A DNA stretch of 64,000 nucleotides from Vitellaria paradoxa (GCA_019916065.1 CM034234.1:7228342-7292341); one strand, 5' to 3'; counted from the first letter of the stretch, positions 35,625-48,599 are shown. Made by a program: numbers and translations. Notes: a model not told the origin generated them from the sequence alone.

Positions 35625-38600
35625 TTAAGTATGTAAATCAACCGTATCTCCTTCAACCGTGTCCCTAACCCAATTAACATCTTCATCACGTTGGACAATT
35701 GCATCTTGGTCAAGAGCTTGTTGGGCGAATGGATCAATATCAGGCTCATCGCAGTCGATTTGGTATACCCCTCTCCTTGACATTTTAACTGCAACTTGCC
35801 AGTTGGGATCAGCTCGATCGCCAACATAGTAAACTTGCTCTGCCATGGATGCCAGTATGTATGGTTCAGCTTCTATTTGTACATCTCGATGTAACAAATT
35901 GTTTAAATTGACCAATTTAAATTGGTACTTATCAGCTTTAACCCCGCGAATTGGATCAGCCCAAACACACTTGAATAATAAATATCTTAAACCACGATTG
36001 TAAACGATTTCAATAATGTCATTCAGTTGGCCATAATAGTAACCACCGTCAATAGATGGACAACCGATGCCACTATTTTGTGTTGCTCGCCTATCATCTA
36101 CTTCCTTGATGCGAAATCGGAACCCATTGATGTCACAAGCTGTGAAACGTCGAGCTGTCGTGTAAGGACCATCAGCCAACTGTTTTATTTCATCGGTCAA
36201 AATAGAATCCGTAGTACTTCGTAAATTGTATACCTATGAAATGTAAATTATCATGAGTTAATTAAACACAAATTAATTGTGATGTGAAAATCATATAAAA
36301 ACATATGAAAATATTTAACACGTACGTAGTTCTTAAACCAGTCATGAAAACATTGATAATGGGACATTCGAATTTGATTGTCTGTTGCACGAGGCATGTT
36401 CTGTTTCAGCTCGTTTATGTGTCTCCTGCAATGCAAATCAAACAGGATTGAGAATAATCACGATTTTTATTACAAATATGATGTAATTAACTTTCTTTAT
36501 TACGACAACGTGACTTACTGGGTCAATGGCACAACTGATTGGGTGTTGAAGAGCACGAACCGATGAGCTTGGATCCACTCGATATGGTTGAGATCAAATG
36601 ACGTGCCTTCCCCAATAGGGCCTTCATTTATCCGCTCCGACTTGCTAAAAGTCGTTTGGACATCATCGTTTAGATATGCCGCACAAAAATTTATGCACTC
36701 ATCCATCAAATATCCTTTCGCTATGGATGCCTCGGGTCGAGCTTTGTTCCGCACATACCTCTTCAATGTGTTCATATATCGCTCGATCGGATACATCCAC
36801 CTAAATTGGACAGGGCCACCAAGCCGGGCTTCTTCAGTTAGGTGTATAGTCAAGTGAACCATTACATCAAAAAATGCCGGCGGAAAAATTTTCTCTAGAT
36901 GACACAGTGTCAAAGCAATCCTGTCCTGCAGACCCTTTAAATCTTCTGTACGGATTACTCTGTAACACAACTGCCTGAAGAAATTACTGAGCTCGATCAA
37001 CGGCTGCACAACATTGTTAGGCAAACATGTCCTTACTGCTATAGGCAACAACTGTTGAAGCAGGACGTGGTTGTCATGACTTTTCAAACCCTGTAACGTC
37101 CGTTCGCTCATGTTGACTCGCTTCGAAATATTCGAGCAATATCCATCAGGTACCTTCACGTCTTTCAGAATTAATAAGAACGCATCCTTCTCCTCCTTGC
37201 TCATGGTGTACTGTGCAGGTGGCATGTATGCCCTGTTGGACTCTCCCGGCTGCAAGTGCAATAGAGTTCTCAATCCCATCTCCTGCAAATCACGTCGAGC
37301 ATTAGCATTATCCTTTGATTTCCCCTTAACACCAAGGATCGTCCACAATATATTATCGCAAACATTCTTCTCAATGTGCATGACATCCAAGTTGTGCCTG
37401 AGTAAGTTGTCTTTCCAGTAGGGCAACTCATAGAAAATACTTTTCTTCTTCCAATTATGGGTTCGGTTCCTATTTGGACCAGAAATAGATGGTAGCGGGG
37501 GGGCTAACAGATCCTGAAAGTCATATACTGTTCGAATTTGCTCCCGCTCCATCTGGGCCAGCAATTCGACCCCGGTCATTGCTCGTGGTGCCGGACCGAA
37601 CTCCCGAGTGCCGTCAAACGAGACTCTGTCCTTCCTAAACCTATGCAACGGAGGTAGGAAGCGTCTATGACCCATGTACGCCCACTTTCTACCATACTTT
37701 AGCCAAGTTGACTTCTTGCTCTGATTGCAACAAGGACATGCGAACTCTCCTTTCGTGCTCCAACCAGATAAGTTGGCGTACGCCGGAAAGTCGTTAATTG
37801 TCCATAGTAATGCTGCCCGTAGTTTAAACATTTCATTTCTTGTTGAGTCAAATGTCATCACACCATCAGTCCATAATTCATTAAGCTCTTCAATCAATGG
37901 TTGCATATAAACATCTATTTTATCCCCGGGACCCTTAGGTCCGTCAATCAATGTCGATAGGATGACAAAAGGTTGCCTCATGCACAGCCAAGGTGGAAGA
38001 TTATATGGAAGTAGCAGTATAGGCCACGTACTGTGAGTTGCCCCAGTCATGCCTGAAAATGGGTTAAATCCATCAGCCGCCAAACCAAGCCGTACACTGC
38101 GCGAATCGACAGCGAAATCAGGGTGTCTTCTATCAAAATCCTTCCACGCCGGAGAGTTTGTTGGATGGGATAAGTTCCCATTATCCCCCCTGTTCTCGGC
38201 ATGCCAAGTCATTAGTTTAGAGATCTTAGATGACATGAAAAATCTCTTCAATCGTGGCTTAAGTGGAAAGTAGCGCACTTGCTTTGCAGCCACAAGCTTA
38301 CCACGATTTGAACTACCCAAACGATTCTGCCGAGTTTGGATAGTACCAACATTTTTCCATCTCGAAACACCACACACGGTACACGAATCGAGGTTGCCAT
38401 TCTCATTCCGAAACAACATGCAACTATTGGGACATGCATCCAGAGTTTCGTATGTGAATCCCAGATTCTCAGTTAACTTGCGTGCCTGGTAGTACGATTC
38501 TGCAAGCTTAGCTCCCGCTGGTAAAACCCTACGGAGTAACTGTAGTAGCATGTCAAATGACGTATCTGACCAGTGATTCAACGCCTTCAAATGTAACAAC

Positions 38601-39088
38601 TCAACGGTGAATGACAATTTACTGAACTCCTGACATCCAGGATATAATTCTGTCTGCGCATCATCGAGTATTTCAAAATATCTCAATGACTCATCATCTG
38701 CACCCGAGCGGGGAGTAGTTCCACCCGTCAGATTAATACCGGCACCGTTGTCTTCATGTGTCAATCCACATGCGATATCAGCTAGCATCGCTAGCATTGG
38801 ATCAGCTTCCTCTACAACCTCGGCCTCCACCTCAACGGTTTCTTTCGGACGAGAGGCGGTATACTCTTCCCCATGGAGAGTCCAGAATTTATACTGCTTC
38901 AGGAACCCATTACGGATCAGGTGCTCTCTGACAACCTCCCGTGTATAGTAATACCGGTTAGCACACTTCCTGCAAGGACAACTAATGTACCCACTGGGAA
39001 ACCCACTGGTGAATGCAATAAACTGATTAATCCCCTCCACATACTCCGGGGACATCCTATTCGGCAAATCAATCCAACTCTTATCCAT
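35625..39088 (-). CDS. TNP2-type CACTA transposase, 3 exons
   Basis: Exons 36519-39088, 36326-36425 and 35625-36233 join in phase through GT-AG introns to 1,092 residues without a stop. The enzyme would cut and join the element's ends in the nucleus. Domain order: transposase-associated domain at about 1-76 with CPCRKC (37-42); zinc-type cysteine pairs at about 219-239 (CPNSC, CTVC); the Transposase_21 core with DGFNPF at about 339, CPCC at about 451 and DVMHIEKNVCDN at about 568; a DUF4218-type region (FFDVMVHLTIHLTEE); and a DUF4216-type region in exon 3 (FTACDINGFRF, YYGQLNDIIEI). I chose the start MDKSW, the family's usual start; the frame stays open 24 codons further upstream. The last exon ends 104 bases before the accessory gene's ATG. 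No lesion found, so it may be active. Confidence 0.9.
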
Positions 39089-39666
39089 CTCGCTGAGAGT
39101 GTCTGTGGAGTCCCAAGAGGAAAACAATGTCATTACTATAAAATGTAGTGCCATATGCAAAACACCTAGTCTTAAACTTTACCTCCTCATTACAGGGTGG
39201 TTGGTCCTATCCCATTCGAGAATACACGATCTAACTTGCACTCAACAACTCAATGCCGTTGTCCCCTAATTAGATAAAATTTCGGCAGCATGTCCGCGTG
39301 GTTCTCCAAGTACACGATACACAGACGACATTAGTCGTACCCTGTGTACGCACCCGGAGAACAACAGGACGTCAACCGAAACTTCATCTAACACAGGACA
39401 GTACATGAGTTGTTGAATACAAGATGGATAATTGCATTCCCAAACTGTCCATACTGGACAATTCAAGACTCGCGTACATCAATCCCCGCACGTTCATCGA
39501 GAGGACAACGAACCTGGTCAATGACCTAATCCGTTACCTAAGGATGACCAAACAGGTGGCGTACGAGATTCTTAAACGGGTCTAAGTTTCACTAATATAT
39601 GCAAATGAATAAAATAAAGTGGTTCTCAATGTCTGTTTGTTTTCTAACTTAGAATAAAGTATTTAG
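39089..39666. other. Leader region upstream of the transposase gene
   Basis: Base composition at 39,160-39,560 is more balanced than around it and resembles an untranslated exon on the minus strand. No protein resemblance. Confidence 0.4.
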
Positions 39667-40520
39667 ATGTTGCATTGGGCCCAGGAAAGATTAGGGATTT
39701 TATTGTAGTTACTAATTGAACTAATTAACTCTTACTAATTAACTACTGCTGCTTGTGTAATTAATTACTATAGTATTCGGTAAATTACCTAGAAACAATA
39801 TTATAATATTATTGTTTGATCTAATTTTCTTATCGTATTCGTATTGAACTACACTGGGCCCAAGCAAGATGTTGCATTGGGCCCAGGAAAGATTAGGGAT
39901 TTTATTGTAGTTACTAATTGAACTAATTAACTCTTACTAATTAACTACGGCTGCTTGTGTAATTAATTACTATAGTATTCGGTAAATTACCTAGAAACAA
40001 TATTATAATATTATTGTTTGATCTAATTTTCTTATCGTATTCGTATTGAACTACACTGGGCCCAAGCAAGATGTTGCATTGGGCCCAGGAAAGATTAGGG
40101 ATTTTATTGTAGTTACTAATTGAACTAATTAACTCTTACTAATTAACTACGGCTGCTTGTGTAATTAATTACTATAGTATTCGGTAAATTACCTAGAAAC
40201 AATATTATAATATTATTGTTTGACCTAATTTTCTTATCGTATTCGTATTGGATTACACTGGGCCCAAGCAAGATGTTGGATTGGGCCCAGGCAAGATTAG
40301 GGGTTTTATTGTAGTTACTAATTGAACTAATTAACTCTTACTAATTAACTACTGCTGCTTGTGTAATTAATTACTATATTATTCGGTAAATTACCTAGAA
40401 ACAATATTATAATATTATTGTTTGACCTAATTTTCTTATCGTATTCGTATTGGATTACACTGGGCCCAAGCAAGATGTTGGATTGGGCCCATGCAAGATT
40501 AGGGGTTTTCTTCTAATTAG
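39667..40520. repeat. Tandem array, 202-bp unit, 4 full copies plus a partial
   Basis: Units start at 39,667, 39,869, 40,071, 40,273 and 40,475 (partial), each at ATGTTGSATTGGGCCCA. Copies differ by only a few bases. Each contains TGGGCCCA at its borders and 'acaatattataatattattg' with dyad symmetry. Located inside the CACTA element, upstream of the transposase gene. Confidence 0.95.
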
Positions 40521-42599
40521 AGTTAATTGGAGTTAATTATTGTTATTCCAAAAAATAACACTTCAATACATTATACGAAGATCAAATATACAACAAATAA
40601 AATAATACGATACAAATTAAATAAATTAACAATAAACAATTCAATATTTACTCATTATAACATAAATCAAACAATAGATATTAATTTTTTTTTTGTCTTA
40701 TGCATCGATTCTTATTTAAAAGTATTCTTTTTATGAAAAAAAGTAATATGTTTAAAAGTTTACAAACTTTATTGTATTTAATTTATTAAAAAATCTATCA
40801 ACTTTTACTAACTTTTTATACTTTTTTCAAACTATATATTATTTTTACATTAAACTATATATTAATTCTCATATTTTTAGTAGTATTATCTAACATTATA
40901 AATATCATAATATAATTTAATTTCCGTAAGGTACGTTAATCAATTTATTTATAAAAATGACCATATTGAGTGAAGATGTTAGCATTGCTTCAAAAACTAT
41001 ATATATATAGTGGGAGACAAATTTTTTAGTAATTTTTACTTTTTTTGACATTTGATAACTCCTTAAAAGTTACTAAAAAATTTTGAAATTTTTTTTAACA
41101 TTTTTACTAAATTTAATTGAAAGATATTAAAAATAGTTAATAAAAATTTTTTATATTTTTAATAAACTAAATACTCCTATATAATCTAAAATTTAAAATT
41201 CAATTGATTATACTATTTGTATATATATTATTTTATTTTTATTCATTAAATATAATTTTTTAAGCCCAAGTTTAACGCTCCAAAAAAATAGGTCACATGC
41301 ATAATTTTCCAAGTAGCACATATAATTTTCCAAGTATCCAAAAAAATTTTTCAAGTACCACAAGATGAATTTTATATGAATAATTTGATAATTAAAATCA
41401 AATGATATATTACTGGCATCAAGCTTAAAGAAGTAAATAGTCAAGAGTAGGAAATTTTTTATTTTTTCCCTTCAATATTTCAACTAATTTCATTTTAGCT
41501 ATTTTATGATTCTAAAATATAAATCTATCACTTTTTATGAATTATTATTTTCCAATTAATTTACAAAATTTTTTGAATTTTGTAATGAATTCAAATAATA
41601 AATTGTAATTTGTATTAATTTTTTTCAAATTCTACCGATCGAATAGTTTTGAAATTACGAATTGTTAACTATACAAAAAAATTTTATTATCCAGAATTTG
41701 TTACTATGCCCACGGGGGCTAGATATTCGTTTTAGAGAGCAAATGGCAGACTAACAAATACAAAAAAAAAATTAACTTTTGTCATTTTTTAAATTTTTTC
41801 CAATTTTAATAACTTCTTTTAATTTTTATAAATTTATACCAAACAATCAATTACCAACTAAAGTATTACTTTGTCATTCTCGCATGAAAAGTTACACGGC
41901 TCTATATTTCCCGTCACGTTAAATTCATGTTTAAAAGAACAAAAAGTAATTTACTTTTGAATATCTAATGAAAAAATTAAAAGAAAAAGAAAGTAATAAT
42001 CATTTTGGTGGTCACATTTTGACTTTTATGTCAAAATATTAGAGAGAGAAACTGTTAGAATGAGTTTTTGGGGTTCGTTCTCACGGATTTATGTCAATTT
42101 TGTTGAAATTTATTAAAAAGTTATTGAGATTTGTAAAAAAAGTATTGAAATTTATAAAAATTTGTTAGGATATGGATAAAATGTATTAAAGAGTTTTAGA
42201 AATTTTCAAAAATTTAAATTTTTTTTATTTTTAGTAAATTAAACGCAGCCTAAATTATTTTGATCGAATTTAATTAATTTTAATTTCAGTTTTTGCATTT
42301 CGTCTATTTTTTTTCACCCAAATAACAAATACAATTGGGGTATTTAGTTTATTAAATTTTATCACAAATTATAAAAATTATCAATTTTTTCGATTAAATC
42401 TCATCACATATTTTTTTTACGTCAAATTTTTAAATATTCTTTTTCCCAATCCAAACACATACCAAAGCCGACGCAACCATTAAAAAGTTCTATACATTTT
42501 TTTTTACGCACTGCACAAAACACAACAATTTTTTCCACTAACTAAAATTTACTTCTAAAATCTTTTTTTCTTTCTTCCAACATACCAATTTTTATAAAA
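40521..42599. other. AT-rich internal region of CACTA element
   Basis: No gene. MITE-like pieces near 41,025-41,180. The sequence between the 202-bp array and the A-rich tract has no coding resemblance on either strand. Confidence 0.45.
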
Positions 42600-42800
42600 T
42601 AAAATTAAAAAACATAATATTAAAAAAAACAGCAAATAAAAAATACAGAAAAAAAAAACAGCAAACAAAAAAAAAAACAGCAAACAAAAAACAAACAGAA
42701 AAAAAAACAGCAAATAAAAAATACAGAAAAAAAAACAGCAAACAAAAAAAAAACAGAAAAAAAAAACAGCAAATTAAAAAAAATTAAAAACAACAGCAAC
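42600..42800. repeat. A-rich low-complexity repeat
   Basis: Irregular repeats of 'aaacagcaaacaaaaaaa' and 'aaatacagaaaaaaaa'. The apparent Phe-rich open frame on the minus strand (42,620-42,808) is an artefact of this composition. Confidence 0.9.
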
Positions 42801-43103
42801 ATACACAAATAAAAATATTACACAATACGCACATGAAATAAACTATTTAACGAGTAACTAAAATAAAAAAAATTAAACAAACAATAATACATACATGCAT
42901 GTATAGATAATCATCAAACCCCCAACCACAAAAAACAAAAAAAAATTATTTACATTTATCCAACAATAAACATGAAAAATACAAAAAAAAGAAAAAAAAT
43001 TTCAAACTAAAAATAAAATACAAACCTGGTACGGTGTAGTGTTGCCTTAACCTCAAAATAAACTACAATAAACAAAAAAAAATATTAATGCATGTATATG
43101 AGT

Positions 43104-43107
<4 letters not shown>

Positions 43108-43153
<46 letters not shown>
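43108..43153. repeat. GA microsatellite
   Basis: (GA)n run followed by GC-rich repeats of GGCACGGCAC (about 43,170-43,195). It lies near the right, promoter-side end of the CACTA element and may be in its first untranslated exon. Confidence 0.9.
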
Positions 43154-43156
<3 letters not shown>

Positions 43157-43315
43157 CGACCTCCGGCGACGGCACGGCACGGCACGGCGGCACGGCAGAC
43201 GGAGGAGAGACGACGGCCGAGGGGGGAGAGAACTGAGAGCGCGGGGGAGGGAGGAAAAAAAAGGGAGGGAGGGAGAGGAAAAAGAGGGAGGCTTTCTGCC
43301 GAATATAATTAGAGA

Positions 43316-43495
43316 ATCAGCGACCGCTTTAAGCGGTCGCTAATACGGTCGCTACAACCATATTAGCGACCGCTTAGAGCGGTCGCGCGAATTTTTTCGT
43401 CGTCGATGCCTTGCCGCACGGGATTAGCGACAGAGGTTTAAGCGACCGCCATTAGCGGTCGCTAATATTGTTTTGAAGCGGTCGCCCGAGATTTC
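43316..43495. repeat. Right subterminal repeats of CACTA element
   Basis: About eight GCGACCGC/GCGGTCGC motifs, in facing pairs (for example AGCGACCGCTTTAAGCGGTC), matching those at the left end. Confidence 0.85.
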
Positions 43496-43528
43496 TATTC
43501 GCCAATTCCCCATCCTCTAGTAGTGTAT

Positions 43529-45950
43529 ATATATATGCGCGCCATTATGGGAAATTTTTGATCATATATTTACAGTGGGTTGTTGGCTTTTGATTTTTTT
43601 AAATATATGTAGATAATGACAGAAAATTATACACCATTTTACATTTTTCAAAATGTCGTTAATATGTTACATATATATTTTTTTAAACCAAGAAAAAAAT
43701 TACAAGATTAAGTAAATTGAAAATATTTGTATTTAAATGAGTATAAAAGGTATGTGTTAATTAATAGTATTTCAATATGAAATAAAAATAGTTGTGATTA
43801 ATTTGCATAATCAAATTCATTTAGAAAATATCATTTCAAAATTTCAAACTAAATGCGTTTTTTATTTTTCATTTTGAGAAATTATTTTTCGAAATGGCAA
43901 ACCAAATACGTTTTCAGTATTCTGAAAATTAAATTTCAAAACAAAAAATAAAAAATAAAAAATAAAAAATAAAATTACAAACTAAATGTCACTTTAATTT
44001 TTTTAATGTATTGTCAGAATGTTGACACTTTCCACCTAGCCACATGTCCATTGTTTTTTCTTGTACTATTGGCAGAATCCACTTAATATTACGATAAGCT
44101 TCTAACCTTTTTTTTTTTTTTCAACGTTTTGAAATTATATTTATGTTATATTTGGATAAAAAACTGTGCTAATTTTAAAATAAAAAAAATATAATATATG
44201 TTGGGGTTAAATAGCAGGCTGTAAAAGCGTAAATACCCTTTATTTCAAGGGGAATCTTACTGCAAAAAAATATAAAAAAAAAAAGCCATGAACTCGAATC
44301 AACGTACTCAAATGGAATACAATAATGCATCCAGCGGAGCAATTCATTTCTATGCTGCTTATCCAAACTAGAGGCTCTCACCACTGAGGCAAGGTGATAT
44401 GGATAGGCAACTTTTCTCTTACGGTCGGGCATTGAAGGAAAATTGAGAAAGGACAATTCCAGTCACGTGGCTGCACAGTTGTCTAATTACTTTTGTTTGC
44501 ATCTAAATCTGACATCACATGCATGCAGAAACGAGAGAGGAGAAGTGTCAATTTAGCGAACTACTACTCAAAAACAAAAATAGATTAAAAAAATATTTTA
44601 CAGAAAAACCTCTGCTATACAAAATGATAGAAATTGTTTACATATATATATATATATATACACACACACATACGCACACGCATAGAGGTATTTGGTTGAC
44701 AAAAATTTGACAAAAAAATTTAGTAAAAGTATAAAAATTTGATGTAAAAATAATATGTGATAAAATTTGATTAGAATAAAATACAAAAGGTTGATAAAAA
44801 TTGATAAATTTTGATTGATTTTTTAGCCAACCAAATATCTCCAGCCTGCGTTAGAATAATGTTGTGATAATAATATTCTTGCAATTCAAATATTTTCTTT
44901 TACTAAAGTCACAATTGTATCATAACCCCATACATTTTTTTTTAACATGTCAATGGGTGTATTTGAAGTATAAATTTGTAAAAGTTATAATTCATAATTC
45001 GCGTTGTGGGTATAAAACTTGAATTTTATAAAAATTTGTAAGAATTTATAAAAATTTAGAGAGTTTTAAACAGTCCCAATACTTATTTCATAATATTATT
45101 TTGTATATTGCGTTCTAACTCTATACATATATTTATTTATTTATTTTTTGAATAATACATGGGTTTGAAATTTTCAGTTCAAATGAAGCCGGCCTGCACT
45201 TGAAATAATTTAATTGAAGTTGTGTTTAAGAAGAAAGTAATTAGTATAAGATTTACAAAACAATAATCCAGTTCCCAATATTAAAATTAAAATATAATAA
45301 AGAAGTTACATATATATATATATATATATTGTTTGCAAAAGTTTAAAAAGTTATAAATGTCCAAACCAGTTCACCTAGGTTGGGTTTCCATTTATAGAAT
45401 TGAAATTAAAAAATTTAGTACTAATTATTTAACAAGAATCGTTCAAATATAATTTTGTTAATTTAGATAAGAATTTTAATATAATTATGAAAAATTTAAA
45501 ATCATCACAAAAAATGTAATTATTTGAAATCATTCATTCATTGGCTTCAGTATTTTAGATAGTAATGACATCAATACTTTGGTAATAATTATTAGAAAAA
45601 ATTTTCTTGTATTATTAGATAAATTAAATCTATCGTATTTATATTTTAATTTTAAAACAATTTACTCTTAAGTTCATTGATTTAAAATCTTTTTATTATT
45701 CAAATGGGCCCTTTAATTTTGAAGCGAATTTGCAGAGCTAGGCTTGGGATTAGAAGCATAAAAAAATTGACATTCATTCAGGTAATGAAAGGTATAAAAA
45801 TAAAAAGAATAGATTTGCCGAGGTATAGAATCAAATATTTAGTAGTAGCCAATAATCTTAAAACCGTTATATAGTTCTTCCATTTATTAGTCACTGTTCT
45901 TATTTTATGACAGTTAACAGACTTCTGACTTTTGTATTTTAATTACGGTT
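43529..45950. other. AT-rich intergenic DNA with MITE-like repeats
   Basis: No gene. MITE-like units at about 43,845-43,995 (ends 'caaactaaatgcg' and 'caaactaaatgtcac'), about 44,690-44,845 (the common family, ends TATTTGGTTGAC and AGCCAACCAAATA), and about 44,955-45,075. TA/CA microsatellite at 44,641-44,675. Confidence 0.5.
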
Positions 45951-47294
45951 TTAATTTTGTAGTAGCTAGTAGGATTTTGGCTTCGATATTTTGGTTACGC
46001 GTGGGAGCCAAGAAAGAAAACTAATAATAATTCCCTATTCCCTCCCCCGCGGGAAAACCCCGCTCTCGCTCGGACCTAAAATAATCCCGCTCAATTTGTC
46101 TCCCATCTCTCTCAAATCTCTCGCTCTTCTCCCTCGTTCTCTTGTGTCGGTGCCTGAGTTCTCATCCCTCGTCTCGTTGCCGAAGTGTAGCCCGTGCCAA
46201 CCAAGACGGCAAGCGGCAGCCTCCTGCCGCCGGAGCATAGAGCAACCTCCCTCCGCCGAAGCCTGGCCCTCTGTTTCTATTCACAGTTATGGAACAATTT
46301 AACTTTAATCAAAATAATTTCATTCCTTGTCTGGTACCATTGATTCACCATACCAGACAGCACTGTAATGTCTAGGGTTTCTCTTTCCTCAACTGCTTGT
46401 AGTGTGTAGGTGACCTTCCAGTTGAGAAAACTAGTAGAGAATCATGACGATAATAGGCTTCCCATAGAGCATTAAACCTAAGAAGAGCAAGATTCTCTGG
46501 GTCACTATGATCTACCTGTAATCAAAAAACTATAACTACTAAAATCGCCAGAATATGAAGCTAGACAGGAACACTAGATGAAAAATCTACCGTTGTGTAG
46601 TCGAGATCTGAAAATATTGGCTAGTTTCTGATGAAAATTTTGGTTACCAAATCGGTTTAATTTCTGATGGAAAATTTCTGATAGTATATATATTTATAGA
46701 TCAGTTGCATTTATTGAATTGAAAGTAGTCTACTTCATTTGAAAAGTTTCTTTTACAACCTCTCAGTTCTTTGATATTCATAACTTCAATTATACAATTG
46801 AGAACCTCTATTTACTTATATATAGATGATGGTGGCGATCAAATTTTGATTTCTGTATATCTTCCTCTCTCTGACTTTCTTTTCCCATTTTATTTTACAG
46901 GGTCTATCTATCTATCTATCTATCTATCTACATTACAGTTTTACTGTTTGTAGTTCAGCTTCACGCCTAAAGATAATTGAGATTAGTCTAATCATGAACT
47001 TGATTTAGTTATTTTTTTTTTAAATTCTGGTCCGTGATCAGTTAATTAAATGTGAGGTTAATTCATTGGTGTTGTCATTTCATTTGAAGGTACGACTTTA
47101 TGAAACTGGCAGACAGGCTAATCTCCGTACACATTTAATGTCCTTAGAAACTGCAATTTTTCAATCTCAGGTCTTGTAGGAGGATCAAAGTAAAAGAAAG
47201 TAGATCTCTTCCTCACAACATCTGTCTGTAAGTTATTCTAATTCTCTGATTTCCTTGCTTTCTTTGGTTCTTCTTGTATGGGGTGTAAGGCATC
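45951..47294. other. Leader-like region before the FREE1-like relic
   Basis: A CT-rich, GC-rich stretch (46,000-46,270) looks like a 5' untranslated leader. A short tract at about 47,090-47,169 preceded by AG reads RLYETGRQANLRTH... in one frame and ends in CAG before gt, like a small exon; I do not recognise it. A TCTA microsatellite lies at about 46,903-46,931. Confidence 0.35.
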
Positions 47295-47636
47295 TACGAG
47301 CAGAGGTCGGAGATTGGATTAGGTTATGATCATGGAGAGTACCGGGATAGTGTTGGTGGGGACGGTGTATACGCATACAGTGGAGGGAAGGTGGAGCCTT
47401 ATGGTGCTTAAGGCTGCGGCTTTGGTTCTTCTTCTGGGGTGATTTTTGATGATTATGGGAGACCAATTGGTTTTGAAAATGGGAAGAAGCAAGATGCTTT
47501 GGGATAATCAGCTAAGGTTGTGAAGGTGATCTCCAAGTCTGAGATCCAGCAGGATGTGGGTAGCGGGGTGCAGATGTACTGTGCCAAGCTGTTGTTAGAA
47601 GGTGCGGGTCAGACCAACATGGATGTTCTTTGCCAG
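47295..47636 (+). pseudogene. FREE1/FYVE1-like exon relic (two in-frame stops)
   Basis: 114 codons stay in one frame and read GVYAYSGGKVEPYGA, FDDYGRPIGFENG, KVISKSEIQQDVGSGVQ and KLLLEGAGQTNMDVLCQ, ending in CAG before GT as at an exon border. From memory this matches the region before the FYVE zinc finger in FREE1 (FYVE1), the plant ESCRT component that sorts ubiquitinated membrane cargo at multivesicular bodies. Stops TAA occur at 47,409 and 47,505, and the FYVE domain is not found downstream, so this is a fragment. The Copia element begins 158 bases later, in what would be the next intron. Confidence 0.6.
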
Positions 47637-47794
47637 GTTTGTGAGTAGGACTTGTGCTTGATTTTTATTTTTCCTTCGCAATTAGAATTGTGTTTGTTTT
47701 ACCTATAATCAGTGATTGTGAGAGGTTAAAGATCTTATGATCGTTTCTTTTTTACCTTTTGTTATGAGTTGCTTTATTGTTCTTGAATCAATTC

Positions 47795-48203
47795 TGTTGA
47801 ATATTTAATTCATATCGAATCATCAAGAAAATAAATTAATACGGAAGCGTACCTGAATTCATTGATGTAATTTTGTGGTTCTTGATATTCCAAGCTAATA
47901 TGTAGATTTTTTTTCCTTATTCTCTCTGACGATGGGATCTCAGATTGATTAGAAAATTCTTACGTATGACCTGGGGACCATAACCTATTTATAATAACTG
48001 TAGAAACCCTACTTCTATTCGGCCCATCATAAAATAGAAATATGGGCTTAGGTATCTACACATTAAAGGCCCATACAAAATTGAGATGTTATAAAGCCCA
48101 AAACCTTAAAACCTTAACAGACCACTTTAAATGGGCTTAATATTTATGATAGCCTATAATACACAAATAACACATTTGGCCCACAATTGATTATTTTCCA
48201 ACA
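47795..48203 (-). repeat. 3' LTR of Copia element
   Basis: 409 bp, TGTTGAATATTT on the plus strand to TTTTCCAACA. Adjacent polypurine tract lies at 48,204-48,214. Confidence 0.95.
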
Positions 48204-48214
48204 ATCTCCCACTT
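48204..48214 (-). other. Polypurine tract of Copia element
   Basis: Reads AAGTGGGAGAT on the minus strand directly before the 3' LTR, the expected plus-strand priming site. Confidence 0.8.
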
Positions 48215-48599
48215 GGGCCAGATATGTTAGCTTGTGCATTATAAAATTAACCTTATGAGCTCAAAATTTGCTATCATTATCAAGCATCTCTATGCAATCT
48301 GGTCCATCAATTATATCAATATAGGATTAAAGCGGCTTTCGTTATATGTATCATAACTAAACCCATCAATAATCACATATATCAATACAATCAACGACAT
48401 AGATCAAGTATGGATGTGTAGCATGGGAATTACATATAATGTGATCTAAATATGCCTATTTTCAACTGGTCCTACTTTATTCTTTAGTGAGATCACAACA
48501 AATACATTCAGAGTGCAAATAAACCAAATATCTTATTCTACAGAAAATAAATCCATAAAATGTGTCTATAACTGAAAAGTATCCAAATATAAACTCCCA

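Larger units (their letters stand above)
32970..43525 (-). mobile_element. CACTA (En/Spm-type) DNA transposon, structurally complete, 10.6 kb
   Basis: Left end CACTAGTAGAAAG; right end read in complement CACTACTAGAGGAT. It is flanked by TAT on both sides (32,967-32,969 and 43,526-43,528), the 3-bp target duplication of CACTA elements. Both termini have arrays of GCGACCGC-type motifs. Two genes on the minus strand, a TNP2-type transposase and an En/Spm accessory protein, can be read through all introns without a stop or frameshift. Promoter end is the right end. It also carries a 202-bp tandem array (39,667-40,520) and an A-rich low-complexity tract (42,600-42,790). Confidence 0.95.

Noticed and set aside
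36588..39148. Several plus-strand frames opposite the CACTA transposase
   Set aside because: They are shadows of the transposase reading frame, without homology.
39667..40520. Regular array considered as a CRISPR-like array
   Set aside because: Units are contiguous 202-bp tandem repeats without spacers, in a plant transposon.
42620..42808. Phe/Leu/Val-rich frame resembling a membrane protein
   Set aside because: It is the complement of an A-rich low-complexity repeat.
43092..43343. 83-codon frame rich in Arg-Glu
   Set aside because: Translation of the GA repeat and the GC-rich tract near the CACTA end.
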